Shown: positions 33,802-42,001 of the stretch, piece by piece
How positions within the stretch are numbered: the stretch's first letter is position 1
How the letters are laid out: every line of letters starts with the position of its first letter
Assembly (NCBI GenBank): GCA_003134995.1
Contig: PLDC01000015.1
Span: forward strand, 124,001-188,000
Length of the DNA stretch: 64,000 nucleotides
Origin: Acidobacteriaceae bacterium
GTDB taxonomy: Bacteria > Acidobacteriota > Terriglobia > Terriglobales > Acidobacteriaceae
Direction: 5' to 3'
The notes under the pieces: generated by a model
What the model was told of the DNA's origin: nothing
The model's input: the letters and a program-made list of their open reading frames with translations, nothing else
Database searches by the model: none
Program-made: the position numbers and the translations under genes

Positions 33802-34518
33802 ATGAAATTCCGAGTACTGCAAGACAACCTCCGCGAAACTCTTTGGGAGCGCATCGACGAAGGCGATCTGACCGGGCTCCGGCTGGCACAACAGACCGGA
33901 TTCAAGCAGGCTCACATCTCCAACTTCTTGAATCGCAAGCGCGGCTTGAGCCTCGAGGGCATGGACCGGGTCCTGGCGGTCCAGCACCTTTCAGTGCTGG
34001 ATCTGCTGGACCCAGCCGAGGTAAACAAGCGCGCTTCGATCATGCCTCCCAGCAATGACGAGTTCCAAAACGTCCTGTTGACCGACGGAACCGTCGCGGC
34101 CACCCAACCACTCATCACCAGCATGCACGTCAAAGAAATCCTGAAATTCAAGAAGAGCTTTCTGAAAAAACTGAAAGCCGAAACCGAAGGCGATCGTGAG
34201 CAGTGGGAGCGCTTCGTACTCATCAAGGTGGACGCCCGCGAAGGCATGAGCATGTACCCTCGCCTGCTGCCCGGGGCCACACTTCTCATCGACCGCCATT
34301 ACAACTCGCTAAAACCCTATCGCAAGGGCGAATTCAACATGTACGCTGTGCTCAAAAACGAAGATTGCACGGTGAAGTACGTCGAAATCGCTGGTAACCA
34401 TCTGATTCTGCGGCCTCACAACCAGGCCTACCCCATCGAAGTCGTGACTATGGAAGAAGGCAAGTCCGCCTCCGACTACCTGGTCGGCCGCGTCTGCCAT
34501 GTGGGAATTGAAACGTAA
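33802..34518 (+). CDS. XRE-type repressor with S24 peptidase-like domain
   Basis: A 238-aa protein. Residues 15-55 form a helix-turn-helix (GLRLAQQTGFKQAHISNFLN, then RKRGLSLEGMDRVL). The C-terminal part resembles the LexA/CI S24 fold: EGMSMYPRLLPGATLLIDRH near residue 150 holds the Ser and CTVKYVEIAGNHLILRPHN near 190 holds the Lys of the catalytic pair. Self-cleavage upon DNA damage is known for relatives; no obvious Ala-Gly cleavage site was singled out here. Its promoter is duplicated, and the gene may autoregulate through the repeats. It may be a prophage-type repressor without a prophage nearby. Confidence 0.85.
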   Translation: MKFRVLQDNLRETLWERIDEGDLTGLRLAQQTGFKQAHISNFLNRKRGLSLEGMDRVLAVQHLSVLDLLDPAEVNKRASIMPPSNDEFQNVLLTDGTVAATQPLITSMHVKEILKFKKSFLKKLKAETEGDREQWERFVLIKVDAREGMSMYPRLLPGATLLIDRHYNSLKPYRKGEFNMYAVLKNEDCTVKYVEIAGNHLILRPHNQAYPIEVVTMEEGKSASDYLVGRVCHVGIET

Positions 34519-34523
34519 CAAAC

Positions 34524-34609
34524 CAGTTCTCAGTTCTCGGTTCCCAGTTCTCAGCGAATGCCCTTGGGTTTTTACTGAGAACCGAGAACTGAGAACTGAA
34601 CTGAGAACT
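34524..34609. repeat. Iterated-word inverted repeat
   Basis: CCAGTTCTCAGTTCTCGGTT ... on one arm and GAACCGAGAACTGAGAACTG on the other, both built of repeated AGTTCTC/GAGAACT units around a short spacer. It lies between convergent genes and could fold into a long hairpin, possibly a bidirectional terminator. Confidence 0.7.
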
Positions 34610-34610
34610 T

Positions 34611-36233
34611 CTACTCCGAAAGGCTGTCGAACATTTTCGTCAGCTTGTCAGCCGACGCTCGATAAATCACATATCCACTGCCGGCATCTGTGGTCTCGCG
34701 AAACAACAACTCTCCGCGGCCGTCTCCATCCGCATCGACCGCATCAATCAGTTCCAGCCGCGGAGTCACGTCCAGATGGAACTTGTCGGTCACGCCTGCA
34801 TACAATTTGCGCAGACTGCCGTAGATATCGGTTCGCGCCACCAGCGTAATCGAATACTGTTCTGGCGCCGTCGTCGCTCCCGGTGCAGCAGGAAAGTGCG
34901 CCTCCGCGCTCAGAATCATCACCGGCTGGCTGGTCGCCCACACATCGAAGGTGCGAAACTGAATGTTCTCAAGCACCGGCTGCACAGGCCTGGCTGGTGT
35001 CTTGCGGCTTTTCGCCGTCGTAGTGGAGGCAGGCGGTGGCGTGGCGGAGATGCGATTCTTCGCCAGCGTGGTCGCGTAAGCTTGCACTTCATTGCCGGCA
35101 AGCGTGAGCATTTGCTGGCGTCGCTCGTCCTCTTCGCCGGGCTTCCAATAAAATTGGTAAGGCCGCGGGTCGGGCCCACCCCCATCGGAAATTGCCGCCA
35201 CAAGCTGCACCGGCTCAGAAGGCACCGCGGCGGCTTTCCCCAAAGACGAAGACGCGGGTTTGCCGGCATTCGATTTGTCAGCCAGCGCAGCGTCGTATTC
35301 CTGCGGCGCAGACTCAGTGGGCTTGCCCCGCCGCAGCGTCGGACGATAGTTATTGTCCGAGGCTTGCCCTCGGGATGCCGAATCCTGCGATGCCGCAGCC
35401 TTCGACTCTTGAGCTGACGAAGCGGATTTATCAGAAGCCGGGGAAGCTGCAGGCTTCGCCGCGTCTTGCCCTGAAGGTCCTCCTCCAGATGAAGCGCTCG
35501 CCGGTTGAGAAGTCGCCGGAGGTGCGGCAGTGCCGGACTTCTCTGACGGCGCTGACGATGCCCCAGTCCCGGCCGGAGTTCCTGAAGGAGCCGGAGTCGA
35601 ACTCGGAGTGGAAGCCGGCGCAGGAGTCGGCGCAGGCGTGTCAGCGGTTCCTCGCTTCAGCCGTGGCCGATCGTCGCTGCTGCTTCCACCACTCTTGCCG
35701 GTGCTGTCCATCCCAACCGGCACGTCTTCCGCTTTGCGCGTGCTCTTCGGAGCTTCCGTTCCCTTGGGAAGAAACGAGCCCGCGCCCACCCACGGATGCG
35801 GCGCACCCTGCGCCTTGCTATGCAGCGCTCCGTTCACGGTAAACAGTCCCAGCGAATCGCCGGCCTGTTCGGCTTCGTAGACGGTGCCGCCTTCGAGCGC
35901 CATCGGTATCGGGTCCGCCTTATAGGCGCTCGCGTCGTAGAATTTTCCATCAACGAGAATCGCGACAGGAATCAAAGTCGCCTTCCCGCTCTTCGTGAGC
36001 TGCAGCACACCTACGGCTCGCGGTCCTTTGATCTTTTTCTTCGGCTTGGTCTCTTCAGGAACCTTTTCCGGAGTAGTCTCCTGCGGACGCTTCAACTGCG
36101 GCGAGCCCTGTGTGACCGCGTGCGAGGCAGTCAGCGCAAACAGAAGTCCCAGAATGACGATGACGGCCCGCCCCGATCTGCGGTATAAGAACTTTCTGGA
36201 TACAAATCGTGGAAGTGAGGCGCTTATGAGCAT
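34611..36233 (-). CDS. Secreted/membrane-anchored protein with low-complexity Ala/Ser/Pro region
   Basis: About 540 aa. A hydrophobic segment near the start (AVIVILGLLFALTASHA) suggests signal peptide or anchor. A globular part follows (TLIPVAILVDGKFYDASAYK), then a long Ala/Ser/Pro/Thr-rich region near residues 200-350 (TPAPTPAPASTPSS), and a C-terminal part with DADGDGRGELLF near residue 500, a Ca-binding-like loop as in FG-GAP/VCBS repeats. ATG at 36233 is preferred; it overlaps the start of the divergent peroxiredoxin gene by eight bases. Function unknown. Confidence 0.65.
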   Translation of the reverse strand: MLISASLPRFVSRKFLYRRSGRAVIVILGLLFALTASHAVTQGSPQLKRPQETTPEKVPEETKPKKKIKGPRAVGVLQLTKSGKATLIPVAILVDGKFYDASAYKADPIPMALEGGTVYEAEQAGDSLGLFTVNGALHSKAQGAPHPWVGAGSFLPKGTEAPKSTRKAEDVPVGMDSTGKSGGSSSDDRPRLKRGTADTPAPTPAPASTPSSTPAPSGTPAGTGASSAPSEKSGTAAPPATSQPASASSGGGPSGQDAAKPAASPASDKSASSAQESKAAASQDSASRGQASDNNYRPTLRRGKPTESAPQEYDAALADKSNAGKPASSSLGKAAAVPSEPVQLVAAISDGGGPDPRPYQFYWKPGEEDERRQQMLTLAGNEVQAYATTLAKNRISATPPPASTTTAKSRKTPARPVQPVLENIQFRTFDVWATSQPVMILSAEAHFPAAPGATTAPEQYSITLVARTDIYGSLRKLYAGVTDKFHLDVTPRLELIDAVDADGDGRGELLFRETTDAGSGYVIYRASADKLTKMFDSLSE

Positions 36234-36705
36234 CAATGTCAATGATAAGGCTCCCGAGTTTACTTTGCAGGACGAGAATGGAAAGGAAATCTCGCTGAAA
36301 AGTTTGCGGGGCAAAGTGGTGGTGCTGTATTTCTATCCTCGCGCGGATACTCCGGGATGCACGGTCGAGGCCTGCGAGTTTCGCGATACTTACAAACAGA
36401 TGCAGAAAACCGGCGCCGTGTTACTTGGCATCTCGCCCGACACGCCCCAGGCACAGAAGAAATTTCAGGACAAGTTCAAGTTGCCCTTCTCGCTGCTGGC
36501 CGATGCCGACAAGAAAATCGCCGACGCCTTCGGCGTGCTGCAAGAGAAGAACATGTACGGCAAGAAAGTCATGGGCATAGTCCGGACCACGTTCATCATC
36601 GGCCCGGACGGCAAGATTCAACACATCTTCCCCAAGGTAAAGCCAGAGGGACACGCGGAGGAAGTGCTGGCGTACCTGAAAGGATCGGCCAAAGGCGCAG
36701 CGTAA
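36226..36705 (+). CDS. bcp: Thioredoxin-dependent peroxiredoxin (BCP/PrxQ family)
   Basis: Reduces peroxides using thioredoxin. 159 aa, with YFYPRADTPGCTVEACEF holding the peroxidatic Cys45 and resolving Cys50, the BCP pair. GISPDTPQAQKKF and FIIGPDGKI are the later conserved blocks. GAAGTGAGG precedes the ATG at 36226, which removes a long non-conserved N-terminal extension from the open frame. The divergent secreted-protein gene overlaps its first bases, so both may share a regulatory zone. Confidence 0.95.
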   Translation: MSINVNDKAPEFTLQDENGKEISLKSLRGKVVVLYFYPRADTPGCTVEACEFRDTYKQMQKTGAVLLGISPDTPQAQKKFQDKFKLPFSLLADADKKIADAFGVLQEKNMYGKKVMGIVRTTFIIGPDGKIQHIFPKVKPEGHAEEVLAYLKGSAKGAA

Positions 36706-36806
36706 GAAAGCGGCGGTCGGCGAAAGCCGGAACAAATCTGCGTTGCCCGCGTACCATCTAAGGGGGACGCATATTTCCGTCCACAGAGTCGGCAAGGAGA
36801 ACAATC

Positions 36807-37361
36807 GTGCGCAATACTGTCAAAGCATTCTGGATTCTTGCAGTGCTCGTATTCGCCGTGGCGGGCAGCACGGCCGCGTCTGCTGACGAACATGGCTCGA
36901 TAGTCATTGTTTTCAAAGACGGACATCGCCAAAATCTGGACGTAGCAGATATCGCGCGGATCGATTTCAAGGCTCCCGCGGCCATTGTTTTCAAAGATGG
37001 GCACCGTTCGACGATTCCCGCTACGGACATCGAGCGCATTGAATTCGAAAATACGGCGAGCGCTTCATGGCCCAGCCGGAACCACTTTGTGGGCAAGTGG
37101 GAGGTGGGCGATGGCAATGGCAGCAATTTCTATATCACGCTCGAAACCGACGGCGAGGCCAGGAAAACTCGCGGCTCGAGTCATGGTACCTGGAGCATGG
37201 CGGATGGCGAAGCCCGCATCAGTTGGGATGATGGCTGGCACGATGCAATACGCAAAGTTGGCACAAAGCACGAGAAGGTCGCCTATGAACCCGGCAAATC
37301 GTTCAGCGATACGCCCTCAAACGTCACCACCGCCAGGAACACTGAGCCGAGACCCATTTAG
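36807..37361 (+). CDS. Secreted protein with duplicated IVFKDGHR motif
   Basis: A 184-aa protein with signal peptide (MRNTVKAFWILAVLVFAVAG, cut near ASA). The mature start holds two copies of a 24-30 residue unit: IVFKDGHRQNLDVADIARIDF and IVFKDGHRSTIPATDIERIEF in part, a fold seen in small beta-rich secreted proteins. The second half (VGKWEVGDGNGSNFYITLET) resembles a lipocalin-like or DUF-type small barrel. GTG start with AAGGAGA ahead. Function unknown. Confidence 0.65.
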   Translation: MRNTVKAFWILAVLVFAVAGSTAASADEHGSIVIVFKDGHRQNLDVADIARIDFKAPAAIVFKDGHRSTIPATDIERIEFENTASASWPSRNHFVGKWEVGDGNGSNFYITLETDGEARKTRGSSHGTWSMADGEARISWDDGWHDAIRKVGTKHEKVAYEPGKSFSDTPSNVTTARNTEPRPI

Positions 37362-37427
37362 CCGCTTTTCCAACAAGAAGTCTACCTTCGCCCGACGAAC
37401 GTCGTTCTAGTTTAAGATTTCGCTGGC

Positions 37428-38078
37428 ATGGGCACGCGTTCCAGTGAAGCTACTCCTAAATTTCAGTCTCTGAATCGAGCGTTCTTTGCGCGCAATCCGC
37501 GGCGCGTGGCTCGCGAACTTCTTGGCAAGGTGCTGGTGCGAGATTCCGGAAAGCTGCACCTCACCGGCCGCATCGTGGAGGTTGAGGCTTACCTCGGAGC
37601 GAACGATCCCGCATCCCACTCCTTCGCCGGCGAGACCGCGCGCAATTCCGTTCTGTTCGGACCGCCCGGCTTTGCCTACGTCTATTTCATCTACGGCGCC
37701 CACTACTGTCTCAACGTTTCCTGCGAGCGCGACGGAAAAGCCGGCGGAGTTCTTTTCCGCGCGCTCGAACCGCTGGAGGGCATTGAGGAAATGGCGCGGG
37801 CGCGGCAAATCGAGCTGCTGGGCCCGCGCGATCTGGTTCGACTTACCAGCGGACCGGGCCGCATGGCCGAAGCTTTCGGCGTCACGCGCGAGCGCGACAA
37901 CGGCTGCGACCTGACCTCTTCCAGTTCCGGCTTGTGGATTGGGGACGACGGCTTTCGCGCACGAAATATCCAGGTCACTGTGCGCATTGGCATTACCAAG
38001 GCAGCGGACAATCCCCTGCGGTACATCCTTGGCGGGAACAAGTTCGTCTCCGGCAGAAAAACTCTTGCTAGAGACTAA
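37428..38078 (+). CDS. mpg: 3-methyladenine DNA glycosylase (MPG family)
   Basis: Excises alkylated purines in base excision repair. A 216-aa protein of the AAG/MPG family: RVARELLGKVLVR near residue 27, IVEVEAYLGANDPASH near 50 (catalytic Glu), GPPGFAYVYFIYGAHYCLNV near 80 and LTSGPGRMAEAFGV near 143. Length is normal. A -10-like TAAGAT lies nine bases before the ATG with no Shine-Dalgarno, so the mRNA may be leaderless. A GC-rich 230-base gap follows. Confidence 0.95.
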   Translation: MGTRSSEATPKFQSLNRAFFARNPRRVARELLGKVLVRDSGKLHLTGRIVEVEAYLGANDPASHSFAGETARNSVLFGPPGFAYVYFIYGAHYCLNVSCERDGKAGGVLFRALEPLEGIEEMARARQIELLGPRDLVRLTSGPGRMAEAFGVTRERDNGCDLTSSSSGLWIGDDGFRARNIQVTVRIGITKAADNPLRYILGGNKFVSGRKTLARD

Positions 38079-38310
38079 AGTACGACGCCGGTCTGGCAGT
38101 TGCGATTGACAAACGGGTGTAGACTGACCCCCAGGCCAAATGCGGGAACGCCGCTTTGTTCAAGGCATTTGACCGAAGTGCCGGGAAGTTCCGAAGCGCC
38201 GGCGGGGAACGATTAGCGAGTTATGCCCGCCGAATGAACGCCCGGCTGTGATTCGTCCGTTTTTCTAGCAACCCCTGACCGGACGAGTCATCTGATAAGC
38301 GGGAGCCCCG
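38079..38310 (+). other. Gene-free GC-rich gap, possible structured leader
   Basis: 232 bases without an ORF. It holds TTGACA at about 38107 and several self-complementary stretches (GCGGGAACGCCGC; GCCGGCGGGG and CCCGCCG). It precedes the GTG start of a secreted protein. It could be a structured 5' leader. I recognise no known riboswitch. Confidence 0.3.
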
Positions 38311-39120
38311 GTGAGCCGGTTCGTTTTATTTCGCACCATACTCGTTATTTTGCTTGTCGCTGCGGCGATTCTCGGTGCGCCTCGACCGGGCTTGTCGCGC
38401 GAGGCGAATGCCGCGTCTCCTACGACTCAGACCATTGCCGCTCCTTCTAACATCGTAATCGGTTTCGTTGGTGGTTTCGTCCGCCATGACAATCCGCATC
38501 ACGGCCCGGTGCGACTTGCGAAGCAGATCCGGCGCACCGTTCCCAAAGACACCTATGTGCAGGTTTTTGAAAACCGGCGCAGAAGGCTGGCTTATGAGAC
38601 GATCCTGCGCCAACTGGATACGAATCATGACGGCGTCCTTTCCAGCGAAGAAAAATCGCGGGCGCGAATTATTCTCTTCGGTCACAGTTGGGGAGCGTCG
38701 GCGGCGGTGCTGCTGGCGCGCGACTTGCGCCGTGAAGGCGTTCCGGTTTTGCTGACGGTGCAGGTGGATAGCGTCGCCAAAGTCTGGCAAAACGATTCTG
38801 TGATTCCCGACAACGTCGCGGAGGCCGTGAACTTTTATCAGCCGCATGGCTTTGTGCACGGACGGACGAGAATCACCGCCGCCGACCCGGCGAAGACTGA
38901 GATTCTGGGAAATTACCTCAAGGATTATCAGAAGAATCCGATCGTGTGCACCGGAACTTCCTGGTTCGATCGCACGTTCACCCCCGACCACATGTATAGC
39001 GAGTGCGACGACCATGTCTGGTCGCAGATTGGGGATCTGGTGCGGCTGCGGCTGGCGTCCGACCGAATTGCTTCGAACACTTCTGCGGCTGTTTCTGCCG
39101 GGGAGCCTGCGCAGCGCTAG
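38311..39120 (+). CDS. Secreted alpha/beta-hydrolase-like protein with EF-hand-like loop
   Basis: A 269-aa protein, GTG start. Signal-type N-terminus (VILLVAAAILGAPRPG). FGHSWGASAAVLLAR near residue 127 fits the GxSxG nucleophile elbow (GHSWG) of lipases and esterases. LDTNHDGVLSSEE near 102 is an EF-hand-type Ca-binding loop. HMYSECDDHVW near 230 may hold the catalytic His/Asp. The substrate is unknown. A dispersed inverted repeat begins 35 bases past the stop. Possible Ca-dependent secreted esterase. Confidence 0.65.
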   Translation: MSRFVLFRTILVILLVAAAILGAPRPGLSREANAASPTTQTIAAPSNIVIGFVGGFVRHDNPHHGPVRLAKQIRRTVPKDTYVQVFENRRRRLAYETILRQLDTNHDGVLSSEEKSRARIILFGHSWGASAAVLLARDLRREGVPVLLTVQVDSVAKVWQNDSVIPDNVAEAVNFYQPHGFVHGRTRITAADPAKTEILGNYLKDYQKNPIVCTGTSWFDRTFTPDHMYSECDDHVWSQIGDLVRLRLASDRIASNTSAAVSAGEPAQR

Positions 39121-39155
39121 TACGTACCGATTATTTGTCATCTCCAACTCCGGAT

Positions 39156-39261
39156 TGTCATCCCGAAGCGAAGCGAGGGATCTTGGTTTGTGCTTGCCGC
39201 GACTGCATTGCCGCCGCGAGCAAACACCAAGATCCCTCGCTTCGCTTCGCTTCGGGATGAC
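39156..39261. repeat. Long dispersed inverted repeat, copy 3
   Basis: TTGTCATCCCGAAGCGAAGC, then AGGGATCTTGGT, a middle with GCAAGC-type stems, and ACCAAGATCCCT with GCTTCGCTTCGGGATGAC. The two arms are nearly perfect inverse complements over about 40 bases. It lies between the hydrolase gene and the convergent panC. Confidence 0.85.
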
Positions 39262-39286
39262 TTTCTTGCAGGGGGAATGACACGTC

Positions 39287-40141
39287 TTACTGGGATCGTT
39301 TCGGCAGCACGAGGTTGTCGATGAGCCGCGTCTGGCCTACGAATGCGGCGACCGCGACCAGCGCGCCGTTCCCGACGTCATCGAGCGGATCCAGATTGTC
39401 GGGATCGACGATTTCGAAATAATCGAGACGAACTGATTTTTCTGCGGCAAATTCTTCCTGAGCCGTAGCTACGATTTTGGCGGCATCGCGTTCGCCGGCT
39501 TCCCATAATTTATTCGCGCGGAACAGCGAACGATGCAATAGCAGCGCTTGTTTTCTTTGCTGCGGATCGAGATAGGCGTTGCGCGAACTCATGGCCAAGC
39601 CGTCGGGTTCGCGCATGATCGGGCAGGCGACGATTTCCACTGGAAAGTTCAGGTCGGCGGCCATGCGGCGAATGATGGCGACCTGCGCGGCGTCCTTCTG
39701 GCCGAAGAAGGCAGCGTCGGGCTCGACGATGTGGAATAGTTTGGCAACAACAGTGGTGACTCCGCGAAAATGACCGGGGCGGGAACGGCCGTCCAGCTTG
39801 GCGCTCAAGCCCTCGACCGTCACCCAGGTTACGGCGCCCGCCGGATACATTTCCTCAACCGATGGCGCGAAAAGCAATTCCACACCTTCTTTTTCGAGCA
39901 ACTCCCGGTCGCGCTCGAAGTTTCGCGGATACTTTGCCAAATCTTCTGTCGGCCCGAACTGCGCAGGATTCACGAAGATCGAAGCCGCGACGGCATCGCA
40001 CGAAGCTTTTGCAGCCCGCGCCAGCGATAAGTGGCCTTCGTGCAGCGCTCCCATGGTGGGCACGAACCCTAATCGCTTGCCTGCGTGGCGTACCGCGCGG
40101 CTTGCGGCACGCATGTCTTCGATGGTGTTGCAGATTCTCAT
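39287..40141 (-). CDS. panC: Pantothenate synthetase
   Basis: Joins pantoate and beta-alanine with ATP, the last step of pantothenate synthesis. 284 aa, normal length. FVPTMGALHEGHLSLARAA near residue 27 is the HxGH-type ATP site; DGRSRPGHFRGVTTVV and FFGQKDAAQVAIIRR follow; PDGLAMSSRNAYLDPQQR near 188 is the second motif. It is the last gene of a minus-strand run that begins with panB. The upstream lipoprotein gene ends 12 bases before its start. Confidence 0.97.
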   Translation of the reverse strand: MRICNTIEDMRAASRAVRHAGKRLGFVPTMGALHEGHLSLARAAKASCDAVAASIFVNPAQFGPTEDLAKYPRNFERDRELLEKEGVELLFAPSVEEMYPAGAVTWVTVEGLSAKLDGRSRPGHFRGVTTVVAKLFHIVEPDAAFFGQKDAAQVAIIRRMAADLNFPVEIVACPIMREPDGLAMSSRNAYLDPQQRKQALLLHRSLFRANKLWEAGERDAAKIVATAQEEFAAEKSVRLDYFEIVDPDNLDPLDDVGNGALVAVAAFVGQTRLIDNLVLPKRSQ

Positions 40142-40153
40142 TCTTGGGAAATT

Positions 40154-40624
40154 TCAGGGCGCAGGGATCCAAGTGATCGCGACGTTCGCACCTTCGAGGT
40201 CACCGGCGACAATACCACGGTTGCGGCGGAGCGCGGCCTTATCTTGCTCAGAGCTGGTCGGTTTCTCATCTACCAGAATTGCCACTGCGCGACCGTAAGG
40301 CCAGGCGGATGCGGGTAAATGGACGAGCGCATGCAACACCTCATCCGGTTTTAGAATCTGCTCTTCATTCGCAGCGACACTGGTCAGAAGTCCAACGGCG
40401 TCAGGGCGAATCACGAGATACGGATTGCTCCAGTGTTTAGCCTCTCGCAAGGCTGGGTACTTCGCTGGATCAGCGGGAGGGACGACCTGCAGCATGAGCG
40501 CATCCCGCGGAAGTGGGGCAGGCTGCTGCCAACAGGCCGCAGACCAAAGACTCGTCGAAAGAAGAAACACGAAAGCGGGTACGAGCCGGGCCGGCGGGCA
40601 ACCTCGGGCCGCCGACAAACTCAC
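40154..40624 (-). CDS. Predicted secreted/lipoprotein in the pantothenate operon
   Basis: About 156 aa from GTG at 40624: a hydrophobic N-terminus (LVPAFVFLLSTSLWSAAC) with a lipobox-like SAAC, then VPPADPAKYPALREAKHWSN and GNPYLVIRPD-type sequence. GTG overlaps the TGA of the preceding superinfection-immunity-like gene, so they are translationally coupled. The mature part has no recognised domain. It lies immediately before panC, but a metabolic role there is not evident. Confidence 0.6.
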   Translation of the reverse strand: MSLSAARGCPPARLVPAFVFLLSTSLWSAACWQQPAPLPRDALMLQVVPPADPAKYPALREAKHWSNPYLVIRPDAVGLLTSVAANEEQILKPDEVLHALVHLPASAWPYGRAVAILVDEKPTSSEQDKAALRRNRGIVAGDLEGANVAITWIPAP

Positions 40625-40830
40625 CGCGCTACCATCGGCGCATCGGTCTTCACCGCCCAAATCAACGCGATCACCCATCCGATCGCTGTCCATCCCAGAA
40701 AGAAGTTCAGCAGGATGATCGCGGCGATGTCGCGCTTACTGCGGGCGAGAGCGATGATCGACGGCAGAAAATACAGCACAAAGCCGAAGCCAAAAAATGG
40801 CAAGAAAAACGCGGGCAAGAGGTGTGTCAT
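40621..40830 (-). CDS. Superinfection-immunity-family small membrane protein
   Basis: A 69-aa protein with two membrane segments: FFLPFFGFGFVLYFLPSIIA and IAAIILLNFFLGWTAIGWVI, with LPSIIALARSKRDIAAIILL between. This is the pattern of the Imm_superinfect family, named for a T4 protein that blocks DNA entry of related phages; bacterial relatives are common and mostly of unknown function. GAGGAGG precedes the ATG. It lies between panB and panC, overlapping the lipoprotein start. Confidence 0.75.
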   Translation of the reverse strand: MTHLLPAFFLPFFGFGFVLYFLPSIIALARSKRDIAAIILLNFFLGWTAIGWVIALIWAVKTDAPMVAR

Positions 40831-40929
40831 AGGAACCTCCTCAACGCACTAGCCTAGCACTATCGCCGCCCGGATTTGAAGCCTTCCATCACGCGTCCGT
40901 GTGATCCGTGTAAATCCGTGGCTTAGTTC

Positions 40930-41835
40930 TTACGACCGCATCGCGTGCTTGCGCGCGAGAACCGTATCCAGCCCGGCTTTGGTCTCTTTCGGCAGATGGT
41001 ACGACTCCTCATCTGACGGATATTGCAGCGACTTCACATCGGCGCGAAACGCCTGTACTGATTGCGTGATCAGCGCAGCCGCGTCGCCGTAGCGGCGCAC
41101 AAACTTGGCCGGAGGCGCGAACGTGAGGTTTAGCAAGTCGTGGATTACCAGCACCTGTCCATCGCACTCCGGACCAGCGCCGATGCCGATGGTGGGCGTG
41201 CCAACTTCGGCCGTAATCATCGCGGCTACTTCGCGGGGAATGCCTTCGAGCACAAGGCAGGCGACGCCCGCGCGATCGAGAGCCACAGCATCGCGCATGA
41301 GTTGCTCGATGCCGCTGAGATTTTTCCCCTGCACTTTATAGCCGCCCATGACGTTGACCGATTGCGGAGTCAGTCCAATGTGGCCGGCCACGGGAATTTC
41401 CGCGTCGATGATGCGGCGAATCAGGTCGGCACGTTTTTCGCCGCCCTCGATCTTCACCACTTCCGCGCCGCCTTCTTTCACAAAGCGCGTGGCATTGCTA
41501 AGAGCGGTTTGAGGGTCAACGTGGTACGACCCGTAAGGCATGTCAGCGAGCAGTAGTGCGTGCTTCACGCCGCGGCGAACTGCCTTCACGTGGTGCAGCA
41601 TCTCGTCCATGGTGACCGAGAGCGTGTTTTCGTAGCCGAGCATAGCCTGGGCCAGCGAATCGCCGACCAGAATCATCTCGATACCAGCCTCGTCGATCAG
41701 GCGAGCGGTGGCGTAATCGTAGGCGGTGAGGCAGGTGATGGGTTCGCGACGGAGTTTCTGTTCCCGGATGGAAGCAGTTGTTACCTTTGGGCGGGTTGCG
41801 TCGTGGAAATGCCCGCTAATCGGGGTAATGCTCAT
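40930..41835 (-). CDS. panB: 3-methyl-2-oxobutanoate hydroxymethyltransferase
   Basis: Adds a hydroxymethyl group to ketoisovalerate to give ketopantoate. 301 aa. LTAYDYATARLIDEAGIEMI near residue 37, LVGDSLAQAMLGYENTLSVT near 57 with metal ligands, and GHIGLTPQSV near 148 are the family blocks; GIGAGPECDGQVLVIHDLL near 211 is the fourth. GGAGG precedes the ATG. First of the panB-to-panC minus-strand set. The 25-40 residues before the core are slightly longer than usual. Confidence 0.97.
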   Translation of the reverse strand: MSITPISGHFHDATRPKVTTASIREQKLRREPITCLTAYDYATARLIDEAGIEMILVGDSLAQAMLGYENTLSVTMDEMLHHVKAVRRGVKHALLLADMPYGSYHVDPQTALSNATRFVKEGGAEVVKIEGGEKRADLIRRIIDAEIPVAGHIGLTPQSVNVMGGYKVQGKNLSGIEQLMRDAVALDRAGVACLVLEGIPREVAAMITAEVGTPTIGIGAGPECDGQVLVIHDLLNLTFAPPAKFVRRYGDAAALITQSVQAFRADVKSLQYPSDEESYHLPKETKAGLDTVLARKHAMRS

Positions 41836-42001
41836 TATGTCCTCCAGTGCCCCTCCGGCGCGGCCGGATAGAGCCTGTTCAGCATCTTCGAGGATGCTGA
41901 AGGTATTCTAACCTCAACATCGCGCATTTACCAGTGATTGATGGCGGCCTCTAAATACATGTGCCACAATTGCTTAAGGGCGACAACAGCACACGAAGCG
42001 A

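Larger units (their letters stand above)
33690..33826 (+). repeat. Tandem duplication of the repressor promoter and start codon
   Basis: A 64-bp unit (33690-33753) recurs at 33763-33826, offset 73 bases, with about five mismatches. Each unit contains TTAGCGTATTGCTATAAG, a -10-like element, ACTCCCAGCTATGAA and CCGAGTACTGCAAGACA. The second copy is the functional start of the XRE/S24 gene; the first starts a 16-codon ORF. Confidence 0.9.

Noticed and set aside
34524-34609. CRISPR-like repeats
   Set aside because: Short AGTTCTC words arranged as inverted arms, without spacers.
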